Shown here piece by piece: positions 1-10,690 of a stretch of DNA of 64,000 bases (position 1 is its first letter; every line of letters begins with the position of its first letter). This DNA comes from Gracilariopsis chorda (Eukaryota; Rhodophyta; Florideophyceae; Gracilariales; Gracilariaceae), in NCBI GenBank assembly GCA_003194525.1, contig NBIV01000170.1, positions 1 to 64,000 on the forward strand, given 5' to 3'. The notes beneath the pieces are model-generated. The model saw only the letters and a program-made list of their open reading frames with translations. It made no database searches and was not told where the DNA came from. A program made the position numbers and the translations under genes.

Positions 1-1189
1 ATACCTCTACTGAGGATCACACCCCGCTCACGCGGATACCGATTCTTCGCCTTCACCTCCCTGCGCGAGTCGCGACAGGTGTCCCTGGTCTAACAAACCG
101 GCTTCGCCGTGACACCCTCTGGGAGGGCTCTAACCAACTGGGTTCACCTCGTGAGAGGAAGATCCCGAACGTCTTTCGGTGTTTTTCGCCTTTGGGGCAT
201 TGCACCACACTTGGGTATAGAGTGAAAGCATATCCCGCTGTTAGTAGCTCTCCTCGGGAAGCCTCTAAGGATTGTATGCGCCTGCTTCTGGTTAGTGCAG
301 AGGTAGGTAGGCTGCAGAATCCACTTCACATCCGGAGTGTCTGACCGGAAGCCGAGGGTCTGACACTTAGTGATCTTTGACATAATTCTTGGGTTGCGCG
401 CCGTTTCAACAAGAAGTTAAGAAGTTTTATTTGGGGATTGAGCCTCTTGCTCTCCCTAGTGTTGTTTTATTTCATCGAGTTGGTTTAGTTCTTTTGATCC
501 CACTGTTTTCAACTTGTTTTGGGGCTTTTAGCTACGAAGAGCACCCTTTTGGCTTTTATTATTACAACTTTTTGGCCCCCTGCGTCACCGTCCCGTGATG
601 GCGCCACACACCCACTTATTGCACATTTTTCGTCGCCGTGTGCGCTGTCAGTACGTGACGTGAACTATCAACATGCGGCGTTCCTCGAGTTCACAGTGAT
701 TTATCATGCAAGTCCGAACTGGCGGCCTTTTGTCATCCTCTTCACTCAGGAGCAGTATTTACATTTCAGGTAGCAATCCTATCCTTTCTACTTTCAACAT
801 CAATTCTGCCTGTGTTTGTCCGAAAAGTGCTGTCTATACGCAGCTCCAGCCTGTGATGCATAAAGCAACAGAGTCAGTCGTATTTCTACAAGAATGCGAC
901 AACTAACGAGCCCCACTGAATGCACTCGAGAGCAAAGAAACAGAACTTCAGTTTAGTTCATTGGCTATTTACTTTTTAGCGTCCATTTGACATGATAGCG
1001 CGCCGATGGTTTTGCTTTTTGGTGTTTGCTGCCCATCACCCCGCGTTTCACGCAGCACAGAAGGCATGAAAACCTTTGACCAACGCCCTTCAGCCATACC
1101 CTTCTGCCCTCTTTCTGGCCCTTCTTCCGTTCAACCGCAGGTTTTTATCTTGTTTAAAACGTGAGATAGGGTCCATCGGTCGTCGTTTT
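1..1189. other. Anonymous sequence, no gene recognised
   Basis: No convincing coding region, RNA gene or repeat was recognised. The first 200 bases are GC-rich with several short self-complementary stretches. That resembles the untranslated leader style seen before the gypsy gag near 57 kb, but I found no alignable match. The rest has only short open frames without family motifs. Confidence 0.4.
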
Positions 1190-1724
1190 TCAGGTGGGTT
1201 GGCACCTTGGAGCCATTTGTTCTTTCCGCCATGTGTGTTTGCTTTCGTGCGTAAAATCTCTTGAAGCACTACATCCGCAGACAATCTGCCCTTCGTCAGC
1301 CCCCATTACCACCATGGCGAGTTCACGGATGTTCGCCCACTCATCCAGATCGAAGAAAAAGTGCCCGTTGTCCATTGGTTGCAGTTCCGGTTCGAAACCG
1401 GCGGGCCAGTTCTCAAAGTCCCATTGAACTCGCGCGTGGTATTTCGCCCATAGGCGAAAGTGGCGTTTTGGAACGCAGTATGACAGATCTCCATCCTGCA
1501 CGAGCACAAGTGCCCTTTCGGATTCACTCGGCTGCTGTGAATGGCGCAGTGTATGGACTGGAGCGATGTGACAAATCACGCGTTCGATCTCGTCCTCTTG
1601 ATGCTGAGTTGTGAGGTCAATCTCCGTTATGGGCTCACACAGTTTCCCGTTCGCACGTAGCGTCAGAAGTTACAGAAGAACCAGAAGAACTGCAATTGTC
1701 GATACAAGCAGAACGGAAATCCAT
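1190..1724 (-). pseudogene. Copy of an unrecognised protein family shared with 4779-5396; probably frameshifted
   Basis: I do not recognise this family. The open frame runs from about 1671 down to 1190 with no ATG. An ATG at 1724 (minus strand) opens a Ser/Thr-rich frame that ends after about 29 codons, one base out of register with the main frame, which suggests a one-base frameshift or an unseen intron. The main frame aligns without gaps to the protein at 4779-5396. Over a 57-residue block I count about 21 identities: V-L-x-x-D-G, then F-x-x-W-A-K-x-H-x-x-V-Q-x-D, then P-E, G and F-D-L-x-E-W at exactly matching spacing. Outside the block the two differ. Conservation limited to aromatic and charged positions suggests a small folded domain that was once under selection. 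The two copies lie on opposite strands about 3 kb apart. It could be a live gene with an exon boundary near 1670. Confidence 0.5.
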
Positions 1725-3290
1725 GTTGTGCTGTTCATTCCATGTCGGTCGGAAGCCTGTCTGAGGTTGAGATAAAAGCGTTCAAGGTGCCTGTGAACTT
1801 AACAAAAGCGATGGTGTGAAATACGTTCGCGCATACCTGCCGGTGGGTATGAGCAGTATTTATAGAGAAGTGGATGAGCAAGTGAATTAGAAATGGGTAC
1901 GTTGAGTGCCGGACGTATAATTCGAACGAAGAGGACTCGGAGATCACCAGTTCCCGTGTTCCGTTTCAGGTACCGTCGGTACAACATACACCGCAACACA
2001 TGAATGCACAATTTGAAAACCGCTGAGCGCCGTCATTCGTCTCTCAGCAGCACCATGCACACGGATCTTCTGATGGGAATGGCAGAAAGTATTCGAATTC
2101 AACATGGAAAGGAAAGAACCATGAACGTGCGCCGCCATGTTCCGGAGCATACCTGTTCGAATTTCAATCGCAGCGCACGGAGGCACGACTGATGGGAAGG
2201 TGGGGAAGCAAAGATTCGAATTGGCACATGGGCTGCTCTTAGTCAGTGCTGCGGTGAGTTGTCAGCGCGTGACTTGCCAGCGAAGCCGTAGAGCACATGT
2301 ATTACCCTACGCATCGAGATGTGCCCGTGATGTGAGGATCTTCTCTCAAAAGAAGCGAAACGGATCAGGAATTGTACGCTTTCGAGAACGTGGCCTTTGG
2401 TACTGACAGAGACTTGCACGGAGCCCAACCCTGGCGTCGTAAATAGCCTGATGGTGCTCTTAATAAGGATGTTCAATCCATACGAGCAGTAACGGCGCGA
2501 TGCTTGAAGGCGAATCATAATGCCCGGGCATCGAACACTTTTTGGCTGTCGAGGAACTCCACTTCAGCTTGCTGACCTGTACGCGCCGCTCGTTGGTTCA
2601 GAGTGACTTAATACTCGGAGTGCTGGCCACAGAATGCGTTCCTACATCCCTGCTATTTCAAGGCCTGAAGCCCAGAGTTCTCAGCAACGTAAACGTTATC
2701 TTCCTCCGTTAGTTCAGCAAGTGTGGGGTCTACTCTATCTTATATACTGATTCCAGCAGTAGTTCTTCCCTACCAATGACGAATTTAGCACAGTTCTGTG
2801 CTCACTTCCTTTCCAAATGTTCTGACCAGTCTGCACTGCTCGGTGCGGTGCGCACTGGCTGTAGCATGACCTGCAGTTCTTCCACAATGGGAGCGTTGAG
2901 TTGTTTCAAGCATATTCTTGTCGCAGGAGATTGACGAGGAGGCTAACTTGGAGTAGTTCTTGCATCACTCCGGACGGCACTTCATATATACTAAATTCTA
3001 CTACGAAACAAAAATGCTTTGAGCAAACGATTTCAGCTTCCAGTATCTTACGCGCACCAGCAAAGGATAGAACACCGAAGCCAAATCGCTTCCTGAAAGT
3101 GTGGTGCCATATGTCGCCACCCGAAAGGGACGCGTCTCCATTTGACATATTCTCGATGTGACAACAGTCCAATCTCAGCAATCTCAGCAGCGCACAAGGT
3201 TAACGGCTCAGTAGGCGCGCTGATTGAGTCAACATTTACCTGGCTTCCTACGGAAGGTATCTGTCTTGCGCGTCTTGGTGCCTCGAAGCC
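1725..3290. other. Intergenic sequence, nothing recognised
   Basis: Only short unsupported open frames are present on both strands. No repeat or transposon motif was recognised. Confidence 0.4.
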
Positions 3291-3298
3291 TATTTAAA
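3291..3298 (+). promoter_or_regulatory. Candidate TATA box for the 3449 gene
   Basis: The string TATTTAAA lies about 150 bases upstream of the ATG at 3449. A pyrimidine-rich, initiator-like stretch follows about 25-40 bases later (around 3320-3345). This spacing is typical of a eukaryotic core promoter and supports the downstream frame as a real gene. No transcript evidence is available. Confidence 0.45.
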
Positions 3299-3448
3299 CC
3301 TTTCGTGGCAGTGACATTCCGTATTCACTCCTCTCTCACCCCAGCTAGCCGGTTCAACTCAAACCGCTAGGAGCTTCAGCGCCGTGGCTTTACATCATTA
3401 CACATCCTTTCTCGCATTCAACACCTCGTTATACGCTGTGATCTGACA

Positions 3449-4102
3449 ATGAGGTATCGATCCGCTGTCTTTCTTGCTCTCACTTGTATTCAGATTGGGT
3501 TGTGTGCGGGTTTCGTGATATCTCCATCAGCTTCGAAGGAAGAATGGGACGGAAGTCGTAGCGAAGTCGCGACTGTGTCTGCCGCGATGGCCGTTCTGGA
3601 CCGGTCCGCACGTGGGTGGCAGCGTACAGCTCTCGAACGCGCCCAACAGAAGCTGAACGGTTTACGGGAGGAGTTACGACTGTCAAAGCAGTCAAAAGAA
3701 TGCCGATCACAGAAGAAGCATGTGTTGCGCACTCTATACTGGAAGAAGAAGCTGATGAAATGTAGAATGTCGAACATGCGCAAAGCGAGGTTTGAGTGCA
3801 GGAAGGGAACGGGGGTGCGGAAGATGATGATTATGAGGAAGAAGAAGTGCAAGTGGAACAGGAGGTGTTTTGCTAAGAAGGTGTGGCCACTGCAATGGAG
3901 ACTTCGAAAGTCGAAGAAAGGTTGTGACTGTGTGAAGAGGTTGAAGGTGATGAAACAGATCTGGAAAATCAGAAAGGTCAAGTGTGGGGAGTATCGGAAG
4001 GCATATGTGATCCAAGCGGGGATTAAGAAAGTCGGGAGGAAGGTGAAATATCTGGAGAAGCTGCTCCGTCCAAAACTGAGCATAGCACCAAGGCCGTATT
4101 GA
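3449..4102 (+). CDS. Predicted secreted, Lys/Arg- and Cys-rich protein of unknown function
   Basis: The 217-residue frame starts with an ATG and a clear signal peptide: MRYRSAV, then a hydrophobic core to about residue 21 ending near C-A-G-F. Residues 22-75 are mixed and charged. From about residue 80 to the end the protein is dominated by Lys and Arg, with Cys scattered at roughly regular distances (K-C-R, E-C-R, K-K-C-K, R-R-C-F, C-D-C, V-K-C-G), about nine cysteines in all. A secreted basic Cys-rich product could be disulfide-bonded and bind polyanions such as sulfated wall polysaccharides; that is inference only. No known domain was recognised. A candidate TATA box sits at 3291. The opposite strand is also open over most of the gene (3490-4083), which I attribute to the skewed AAG/GAA composition. 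Neighbours on both sides are copies of an unrecognised family. Confidence 0.5.
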   Translation: MRYRSAVFLALTCIQIGLCAGFVISPSASKEEWDGSRSEVATVSAAMAVLDRSARGWQRTALERAQQKLNGLREELRLSKQSKECRSQKKHVLRTLYWKKKLMKCRMSNMRKARFECRKGTGVRKMMIMRKKKCKWNRRCFAKKVWPLQWRLRKSKKGCDCVKRLKVMKQIWKIRKVKCGEYRKAYVIQAGIKKVGRKVKYLEKLLRPKLSIAPRPY

Positions 4103-4778
4103 AAGGTCAGGAGGTCTACATTACGTTCTGCAGTATCTAACTACAAGCGAGTACTGACTACAAGCGAGTGCAATGCTTGAGGTGAGGGTTAGGCTAACAT
4201 GTTGTGAGGAGCCGTTCTCTGTTTTCTGTTCCGACAAGACTTTCTATTAGAGCAGCAATGTAAATGTGAGGGAAAGCTTACCTCACTGCTTCTTCTCGAA
4301 ACGCTCTCAGTTAGGTACAGATCATATGAAGCGTTGTTCCACCGTCATCTTCTTTGTCGTTCTATCCTTCGAGGCGTATGTGCAAAGAAACGACCACGTC
4401 GTTCTGCACGGAACTTCTAATTTTGCTTTTCGGCGGCAAACCAGACTACTACTTTCGTCAGAGCCACTGATCGTACGATGACATAATTACTCTCCTCACA
4501 AGGAACAAACGCGCTGCTCACGGAGCGTTTAATTACGCGAACATGACATTGCCATGCTTGTCTTGGTCAATGCGAGTTACGAATCCTTTCAATTACTATG
4601 CTCCACCTTCACCAAGCTTTCCAATCCACGGGCGTCGTCCACATCGCATTATAAAACCACATTTCCCGCGGGCGTCAAGGAAGGCATCTTTCACCTCCAC
4701 ACGCAGCCCAAGATAACACTCGTATAATTCTCCTACCAAAACGAGTGCGCTGTCCCAGTATCTCCAACGAACAAAGCG
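4103..4778. other. Intergenic sequence with a short direct repeat
   Basis: Around 4138-4170 the string CTACAAGCGAGT occurs twice in tandem about 18 bases apart. Otherwise nothing is recognised. This region should hold the 3' end of the 3449 transcript and the promoter of the 4779 gene; no TATA element stands out. Confidence 0.4.
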
Positions 4779-5396
4779 ATGTTTCCCCACTCTCAAACTG
4801 TATCTCTGTCAAAGAACGGTACTATCTTTGAAGACAAAAGCGAGAAGGACGTTCAAGACACTCAATCTGAGGGTTCTGAAATCCCTGTACTAGGATTTTG
4901 TTACGGAAGCGGTTCAACGGATCCAAAGGTATTGATCCGAGATGGGCTCAATTCCACACGCCTCTCGATGTCTCAGTTTTGGAAATGGGCCAAACATCAC
5001 CCGGATGTGCAGTACGACTATGATTACGACAGTTGTGCAATGCGCCCAGAAATTCGGCGCCACAGATCCGGGGTATCCTACTTTGACCTGGAGGAGTGGA
5101 GAATGAGACATCCCCGGATTGAAACGCTCCTATCAATGGAGAACACCCCATATGCATGCGAAGTGGGGAGTGAAGAGAGTGACAACAAGAGCTTATATAC
5201 AATTGAGCTGAGGAGTACTTGCACGTCGAAAAGTGACGATTCGCGCAACGAAGGCAAACTTTCTGAGAAGACCGCGTGGTGGCATTGCATGAGAATCCGT
5301 AAGCGTATGAACAAACTATCGAGGGCTTTTTTTAAGAATGCCGCTAAGTTTCGTTGTTGTTGCATCAACGTTCATACAGTGGGGAATGAAATGTAA
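4779..5396 (+). CDS. Unrecognised protein with an F-x2-WAK-x-H / FDL-x-EW domain
   Basis: The 205-residue frame starts with an ATG and has no recognised domain, signal peptide or membrane span. The N-terminal 45 residues are polar (K/E/D/S-rich). Residues about 50-107 carry the block shared with the minus-strand copy at 1190-1724: V-L-I-R-D-G, F-W-K-W-A-K-H-H, V-Q-Y-D, P-E, G and Y-F-D-L-E-E-W. The C-terminus is basic with a Cys cluster (F-R-C-C-C-I). Exact spacing of aromatic and charged residues between two diverged copies argues that the block is a real domain that was under selection. The function is unknown; the basic tail and aromatic-rich core would suit nucleic-acid or protein binding, but this is speculation. 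It could also be cargo or a remnant of a mobile element. Neither copy is intron-verified. Confidence 0.55.
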   Translation: MFPHSQTVSLSKNGTIFEDKSEKDVQDTQSEGSEIPVLGFCYGSGSTDPKVLIRDGLNSTRLSMSQFWKWAKHHPDVQYDYDYDSCAMRPEIRRHRSGVSYFDLEEWRMRHPRIETLLSMENTPYACEVGSEESDNKSLYTIELRSTCTSKSDDSRNEGKLSEKTAWWHCMRIRKRMNKLSRAFFKNAAKFRCCCINVHTVGNEM

Positions 5397-7309
5397 AGTA
5401 CAGCAAATGCTTAAGATGTGTATCATCGATTGTCCATTAGGTCCACTAGTTTATTTTTGATTATCACGTGACATTGAAAAAGCCAGTCTTCGGATAAGAA
5501 TTACAACTTATGACACTGGGGTTCAGATCCCTACCTTATTACTTGTTCAAACTACTACGCCCAGGTTGTCGTTAAACTCGTCAAGGCGAAATGGATGAAG
5601 TTGAAGTTGTCGTATCTCCTATTTAGAGCGGCGGCGCCAAGCCGCTTTCTGCTGGATTTATAGTGCGGGGAGGGATCACGCGGGAACCAAAAGTGGCCAC
5701 GCTTTGGATACATTTCATTAATCCTCCATCCTTCGTGGTGCACTAACCATCTGGCTGATGGAATTCAAGAGAAAGGCAAAATGGATCCGCAACTACTAGC
5801 TTCATAGAAATCTGGTACACCGAAGTCGGAATTAGGCTTCGTCCGCTCAATAACAACACAAAAACCCTCTTCTCCCCATTAAATCTTGTTTGCGTTCGCA
5901 TTGCTCTATGTGACTCTACTACGAAAGCGTAACGGAGGTGTGCGAAGGTAAATTACTGTCCTGAGATCATCACAGACGACTACTCAAGTGGATCGATAGA
6001 ATAGAGAGCAACCAACTGGCAAAAAATCCGTTCTATGATGTTCTGAATCACGGAAACGAAAGATGTAAATCTGCAATTATTCACAAGTAGCGCAATGCTG
6101 CTTTAAAGGTTTTGTTCTGGTGGGCAGCCTTGGAGTGTCTGCCTTCATGTGTACTTCGTCAGGAAAGGCAACGCATGCATCCTGCATTTGCACCAGGCCC
6201 GTATTTGTCATTCACTGAATACACCCTAAATTTTGGTGACTGCTGTCCAGGTGACCGGGCGCCTCCTGAACACACAGATCAACTTTTTTGATACGCAATA
6301 ACTGTCACGATTTGTGCGGCAGCGTGACTTTGCGCATGGATTCTGTCCGACGTTGTCGCCCCATGGAAGCACGCCACGAGCAATCGCAAATACACATTCT
6401 AAGGACGCGCTTTCCTGAAGTGCATATTTCTTTCGTTTCAATTTGCTTCCGCCGGACACCGCGCACTCTTGCTTCTCACCCTTTCCAATTCAAGCACCCC
6501 GCCCCATCCGCCATACGTGTTCGGAGCCATCTTGTGCACCGGTGAACAAAAGTAGAGTTAGCATCACTGGTAAATATTGCGGTTTGGTTGGGTTCTAGGT
6601 TTGTGCGAGCTCCCTGTGTTACAGATGGCACGACCAAACGCAAACCCAAAATGTGCAAATAGCGTATTAAGAATTAAGTGCTTTCATAAGTCGTCCACTA
6701 CTAATAGACATGGAGTTTGTGCCTTGCTGCTTGACCGACGGAGGTCAGCTACAGCCGCCGGCGGTGCTTCATTGGGATTCAGACTGTCAGGTGCAGTGAA
6801 ACGTGTACGTGCACATGTTTCACTTAACGGCTGGCACAGCCAATCACGTCATTTCTCGCATTGATGAGCAGCGTATCACAATTGCGTACTAGTAGTATCT
6901 ATCTCAATAAATTGACAAGAGCTGCTACCGCTAAAAACGATTTGTGCCGCAAAACCACATAGGAAAATTTACACCAATAAGGAAAGGTACAGCAATTTGC
7001 ATTTTGACCTGCACTATATCACAAATATATCTGTTCCAATTTCTATTATGCAACAGAAAACTCTAAACAAATGAACAAAAAAAAAATTATTGCAGAAAGT
7101 TTTGTATTAATTTAGTGGTTCCAGTGTACTCTAAATTGGAAAAAAAAATTGCAGAGAGTTTTGCCTTAAAAGAATTATTGGAAATAACGAAAGGCTGAAG
7201 TTTAGTTCAAACATATTCTCTGCAAACAACACTACTCGCCATCAATTACTTTATATAATGAAACTTTACAGATATTTGTTTGTTACGTTCAGAGGTCCAC
7301 CCATTCTAG
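5397..7309. other. Intergenic sequence, nothing recognised
   Basis: Both strands contain only short frames. The stretch from about 6890 to 7260 is AT-rich with A-runs and two similar phrases containing TTGCAGA-AGTTTTG about 60 bases apart (near 7090 and 7150). No gene or element end was identified. Confidence 0.4.
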
Positions 7310-7761
7310 AGGATGAAAGACGTTGTGGATTCATCCTTTTGTAGTGGTACGGGAGACAATTTTTCGGGTTCATCTTCAATGATGGCTTCGTTCAGCATGT
7401 CCCAGAGACCTCTGTTTATCCATGTGACAGGCTATCCGCAAAAGAGTGTGATGTATTCAACCTCTGTAGAACATATCGCAACTACCACCTGCTGCTTTTT
7501 AGTCGAAAGAAGTGTTCCATCGTTTACTTTTTCCAGTAAACCGGTCATAGATTTCAAGATATTTTTACATCAACCCCCTTTTGCACCATCATAGGCTTCC
7601 CTTGATGCGTCCGTAATTGATGAGAAGTACAGGCAAAATTTGTGTGTACATTTCAGGTACCTTAACACAGTTTTTGCAAGTTCATTAGGAACCATTCCGG
7701 TACCGTGCACTTTTCTTAGTATCATTGAAGCTGCGAACATGATTTGAGGCTTTAACGTCAC
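7310..7761 (-). pseudogene. Copia RNase H remnant
   Basis: On the minus strand the typical segment V-L-R-Y-L-K-x-T is readable from the 7761 end. After a frame change the canonical RNase H C-terminal motif follows as S-T-K-K-Q-Q-V-V-V-A, then S-T-E-V-E-Y. Known copia elements have S-K-K-Q-x-x-V-A-x-S-S-T-E-A-E-Y here. Stops and a frameshift interrupt it. Confidence 0.7.
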
Positions 7762-7814
7762 ACCAAAACAAATCCATCAAAACCCCTAATATGTTCCTGT
7801 AGTGGGCGTGAACC

Positions 7815-8045
7815 ATGGTTGAAAGACCTTCTTCCTCTCTCGTGCGGGCAGAGGTCTTTTCAGGATTTCAATTTTCTAAGCTATGCTCATCTAATGTTTT
7901 CATACCTTATCGTTCTTGTGATACCCAAATGCCGCTCGTGTTCCTTCCATTTTCCATTTCAGTAAAGAACTTTACTTCACCAGGGAACTTCACACCAAAC
8001 CGTTTCCTAATCTCTTCCTTAAAGTACTTCAAGAGAGCTCTCTAG
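7815..8045 (-). pseudogene. Copia reverse transcriptase remnant, 3' part
   Basis: Minus-strand translation gives K-Y-F-K-E-E-I-R-K-R-F-G-V-K followed by G-I-W-V-S-Q-E-R-Y. This corresponds to the copia RT segment F-x-M-x-D-L-G ... I-x-x-S-Q-x-x-Y that follows the catalytic YVDD region. The YVDD motif itself should lie where the foreign block is inserted, and I do not see it. Confidence 0.6.
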
Positions 8046-8880
8046 TCCGACGAGAGTTTACTGCAAACCACGCGAGTGGATACGCACTCAAGGGGCTAAG
8101 CCTGGCTCTCAATTGAAGTATCCCAGCGAGTGAGCCCTTCCATGGAATGGATACTAGCTGGGCGTAACTCCGGGCGATTCCTTCTTGCCTTACAGACGGT
8201 GGTAAGGTTTGGGGCCTGAGAGAGTAAGGAAACATATCCGTAACATCGGGTCAATCACCAAGAACAATACGAATACACACAAGGGATAATGATTTTCCCT
8301 AATAATGGGCCAACTCTGCATACACAGGTCTGAATAAGAATCCATACCAACGGAGAAAACAATGATAGGTGTATACAAGGAACAACAGTAAAAACGGTAC
8401 CGTATACAACGGGAAGAACTCCTCGGTTTTCAAGAGGGATAAATTGTCCGGGATTGACGGTGGGACTATACAGAATTGTAGTCATACCTGCCCCTCAGCG
8501 GAACTCAAGTTAGAACCAGACTCTCTTGGTTCCTTTACTCCGTGTGTTCGCGGCATAGGCCACGACTTATGTATGGTCACTAGAAATACACGATATTCTA
8601 TCTGTTCGGGTACGGCGGCCGCTACTTCCCACGTGTCTTATCTGGCATGTTTTGGCACTTAAGCCTTCCTTCTCAGTAGCACAACTTCGCCTGTTCAACA
8701 AACTGCACCCTTTGCAGGGCAACTTCTGAAGTACGGCGCTAGCCACATTCCTACTCATAAATAAGTCATTAGATTAGAAACCACCGTATACGAAAATGGG
8801 TTCGATCCTCTCCACTACAGTAAGCATTGAACTACGAACATCAGCACATATTTGACTACAACCACGATTATAATAACCTA
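8046..8880. repeat. Repeat block inserted in copia RT; related to 54540-54960
   Basis: This stretch separates two halves of a copia RT, so it is likely an insertion, for example a solo LTR. Three sub-blocks match the region at 54.54-54.96 kb in the same order and orientation: CGTAACTCCGGG followed by TACAGACGG (8163-8200), GTACCGT with AACGGG and ACTCCT (about 8397-8425), and GGGATAAAT...CCGGGA...GTAGTCATA (8436-8486). The spacing between the first and last block is about 275 here and about 300 there. Exact ends and a target duplication could not be fixed by eye. Confidence 0.55.
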
Positions 8881-8899
8881 ATACTCGAATTGTTGATTT

Positions 8900-9420
8900 A
8901 AAAACGGCTGTCAGTTCTTGACTGCCGAAACTTCAGCCTTATCAGCTGAGAATCGAATAGCGATCCCCAGATGTGTCAGTCTTGTTTTGCACCTTACATC
9001 GACCCCAGTAGTAGGCAGACCTTTCTGTTTTGATATAACGAACCCGACGAATTGGTAGGCTGTTCAATGGCTAGTGGTTCGTCCAGGTCTCCGTATAAGT
9101 AAGCGTTATTTACATCCAAGTTTTCCATTATCAGACTTTGTGCATCCTCTTTCCCCAGCCCAAGTCTGATTGTTTCAAGCCGTGCTATGAGGGCGTACAA
9201 GGTTTCGGGATCATAACCCAAGTACGGCTCTTGTTTGTCTTCTTGAACCAAACATCGAGCCTTTGGCAGCACCTTCAATGGCTTACTGCTTATATGCATC
9301 GCGGTGAATGTTTATAGGAATGGCAGTGGCTACATATCAGGTTTCCGGTCCACCAGCTTCTACCTCATTCTGCTGGTTACAGCCCCGTACTCCCTATCGA
9401 TTGCATCGGTCCAGTCTAGA
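8900..9420 (-). pseudogene. Copia reverse transcriptase remnant, 5' part
   Basis: The frame 9299-8994 reads K-A-R-C-L-V, then Y-D-P-E-T-L-Y-A-L-I-A-R-L-E-T-I-R, then L-D-V-N-N-A-Y-L-Y-G-D-L-D-E. These are the copia RT motifs K-A-R-L-V, Y-x-E-T-F-x-P-V-x-R-x-x-T-I-R and L-D-V-x-N-A-F-L-x-G-x-L-x-E. It continues past a stop into V-C-L-L-L-G-S-M and F-R-Q-S-R-T-D, matching the segment V-x-x-L-x-K-S-L-Y-G-L-K-Q. Upstream, D-W-T-D-A-I-D-R-E-Y corresponds to the usual start of the RT domain. Confidence 0.8.
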
Positions 9421-9849
9421 ATGCTGCATGCTTCGCTAAAGGTCTTTGAACCCTGAGGCCTTGTTCCTCATTGTTATACGTGGTCTTTGAAACCAAGCAC
9501 TGAGCTAGAGATGTGTCCATCTGTTCCTTGCCATTAACTCGCATTTCTCTCTTGGCTTCTTTTCTTCGAAATGATGAGAAATCAATGAGTTGATTGATTG
9601 AAGGGAGCCTGTCTTTCGTGCTCTTGAAGTCCTGTTGTCTACATTTCACTACTTTGCGAAACAAAGGAATGTAGATCCAGCACATAGTGCATAGACTTTG
9701 AATTCTGACACAGAGTATCCGGGAAATGGGCAAAGCAGAAGCTTTTTGTTGGGAACAGTTTCTGGCCTGTAGAAGAAGGCATGTGTCTTTTGTTCAAACT
9801 TCAGAAGTCACGAGACGTCTGGCTTTCCCTTGACCCATAGGGAGTAGAG

Positions 9850-10647
9850 GATCTCCATACCTATACATAAGTTTAGTATGCGGTTACGTATCCAATTTGC
9901 GTGGTATATTGCCTCTCCCAATAGCTCTTGTGGAAGTCATGAAGCATGCAGAAAGGTACTTGGAGTTTTCCGAAGGTATTGGATAATCTTATCTGCTGCT
10001 TCGTTCGAATGTTGGGCGTATGGTGGAGTGTACTCGAGGATGATTCCAGTTTCTGACGCATTCGTGATGAAGTTTCCAGGTCGGTTTTCTTCCGCCCTGT
10101 CAAGGCAAACGCGGTAGAGTCTTTAGCCTGGTAGTTCGTTTTCCGCGCGCGCCTTGTAGCATCTTATCGAAGAAAAGAACTGTAGTTTCTTATCCATGAG
10201 GTAGATAGTTGACCATCTGGTTTGGTGGTCAAGGGGAACTTGCATATACCTCGAGCCTTGTAATGAAGGTGAGGTCATGGGACCAGTGGGATCTGCATTC
10301 AGCAGTTCGAGGAGCGTCGTGGCCGTTGAAGATGATAGTTCCACGGCAGCACGCTTTGCCCCAGGTTCAATGCCGTCTGTCCTGCCAGTCTTTGGCGGTG
10401 ATACCTGGGGAAACAATTGTATTTCGTGCCTTTGGCAGAGGTCTAAGGCTCGGAAACTGGTATAGCCAGTCCCTCTGTTGTGTCTGGTAAGTACGTCACC
10501 AGAGTCTGGGGTTTCAGTGATGAAGCACGTAGACTCTGAGTTGTTCGAGAATTCTACTCGAGCATGCTGTGCAAGGCCTGAGAGGGGAATGAGATTAGAA
10601 TTGAAGGATGGCGTGTATTTTGCGGGAAAACTTAGTCCATCTCCCAT
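9850..10647 (-). pseudogene. Copia gag-pre-integrase and integrase remnant
   Basis: The frame 10647-10123 reads N-L-I-P-L-S-G-L (gag-pre-integrase style). Near its end comes L-L-E-L-L-N-A-D-P-T-G-P-M, then G-S-R-Y, the start of the copia integrase core with its first catalytic Asp. Further down, in shifted frames, E-T-G-I-I-L-E-Y-T-P-P-Y-A-Q and A-I-Y-H-A-N-W-I-R-N-R match the segment before and after the catalytic Glu. The second Asp region and the Glu itself are not clearly preserved. Confidence 0.75.
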
Positions 10648-10690
10648 TGGGAGTGTTATTGCTCGCCATCTCTCAATCCTGGACTGACGG

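Larger units (their letters stand above)
7310..10690 (-). mobile_element. Decayed Ty1/copia retrotransposon, interrupted by another repeat
   Basis: Reading the minus strand from 10690 downward, the order is gag-pre-integrase and integrase (10647-9850), reverse transcriptase (about 9420-8900, resuming at 8045-7815) and RNase H (7761-7310). That is the Ty1/copia order integrase-RT-RNase H. Every segment needs frame changes or carries stops, so the element is dead. A block of about 850 bases (roughly 8046-8880) unrelated to copia splits the RT and resembles sequence at 54.5-54.96 kb. No LTRs were recognised at either end. Confidence 0.75.

Noticed and set aside
3490-4083. 197-codon open frame antisense to the secreted-protein gene
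   Set aside because: It mirrors AAG/GAA-rich codons (giving CTT/TTC on the other strand), is Phe/Leu/His-rich, has no start context or domain, while the plus frame has a signal peptide and TATA box.
8795-8820. tRNA-like string GGTTCGATCC, as a T-arm or primer site
   Set aside because: No acceptor, D-arm or anticodon arm can be built around it and the distance to a CCA end is wrong.
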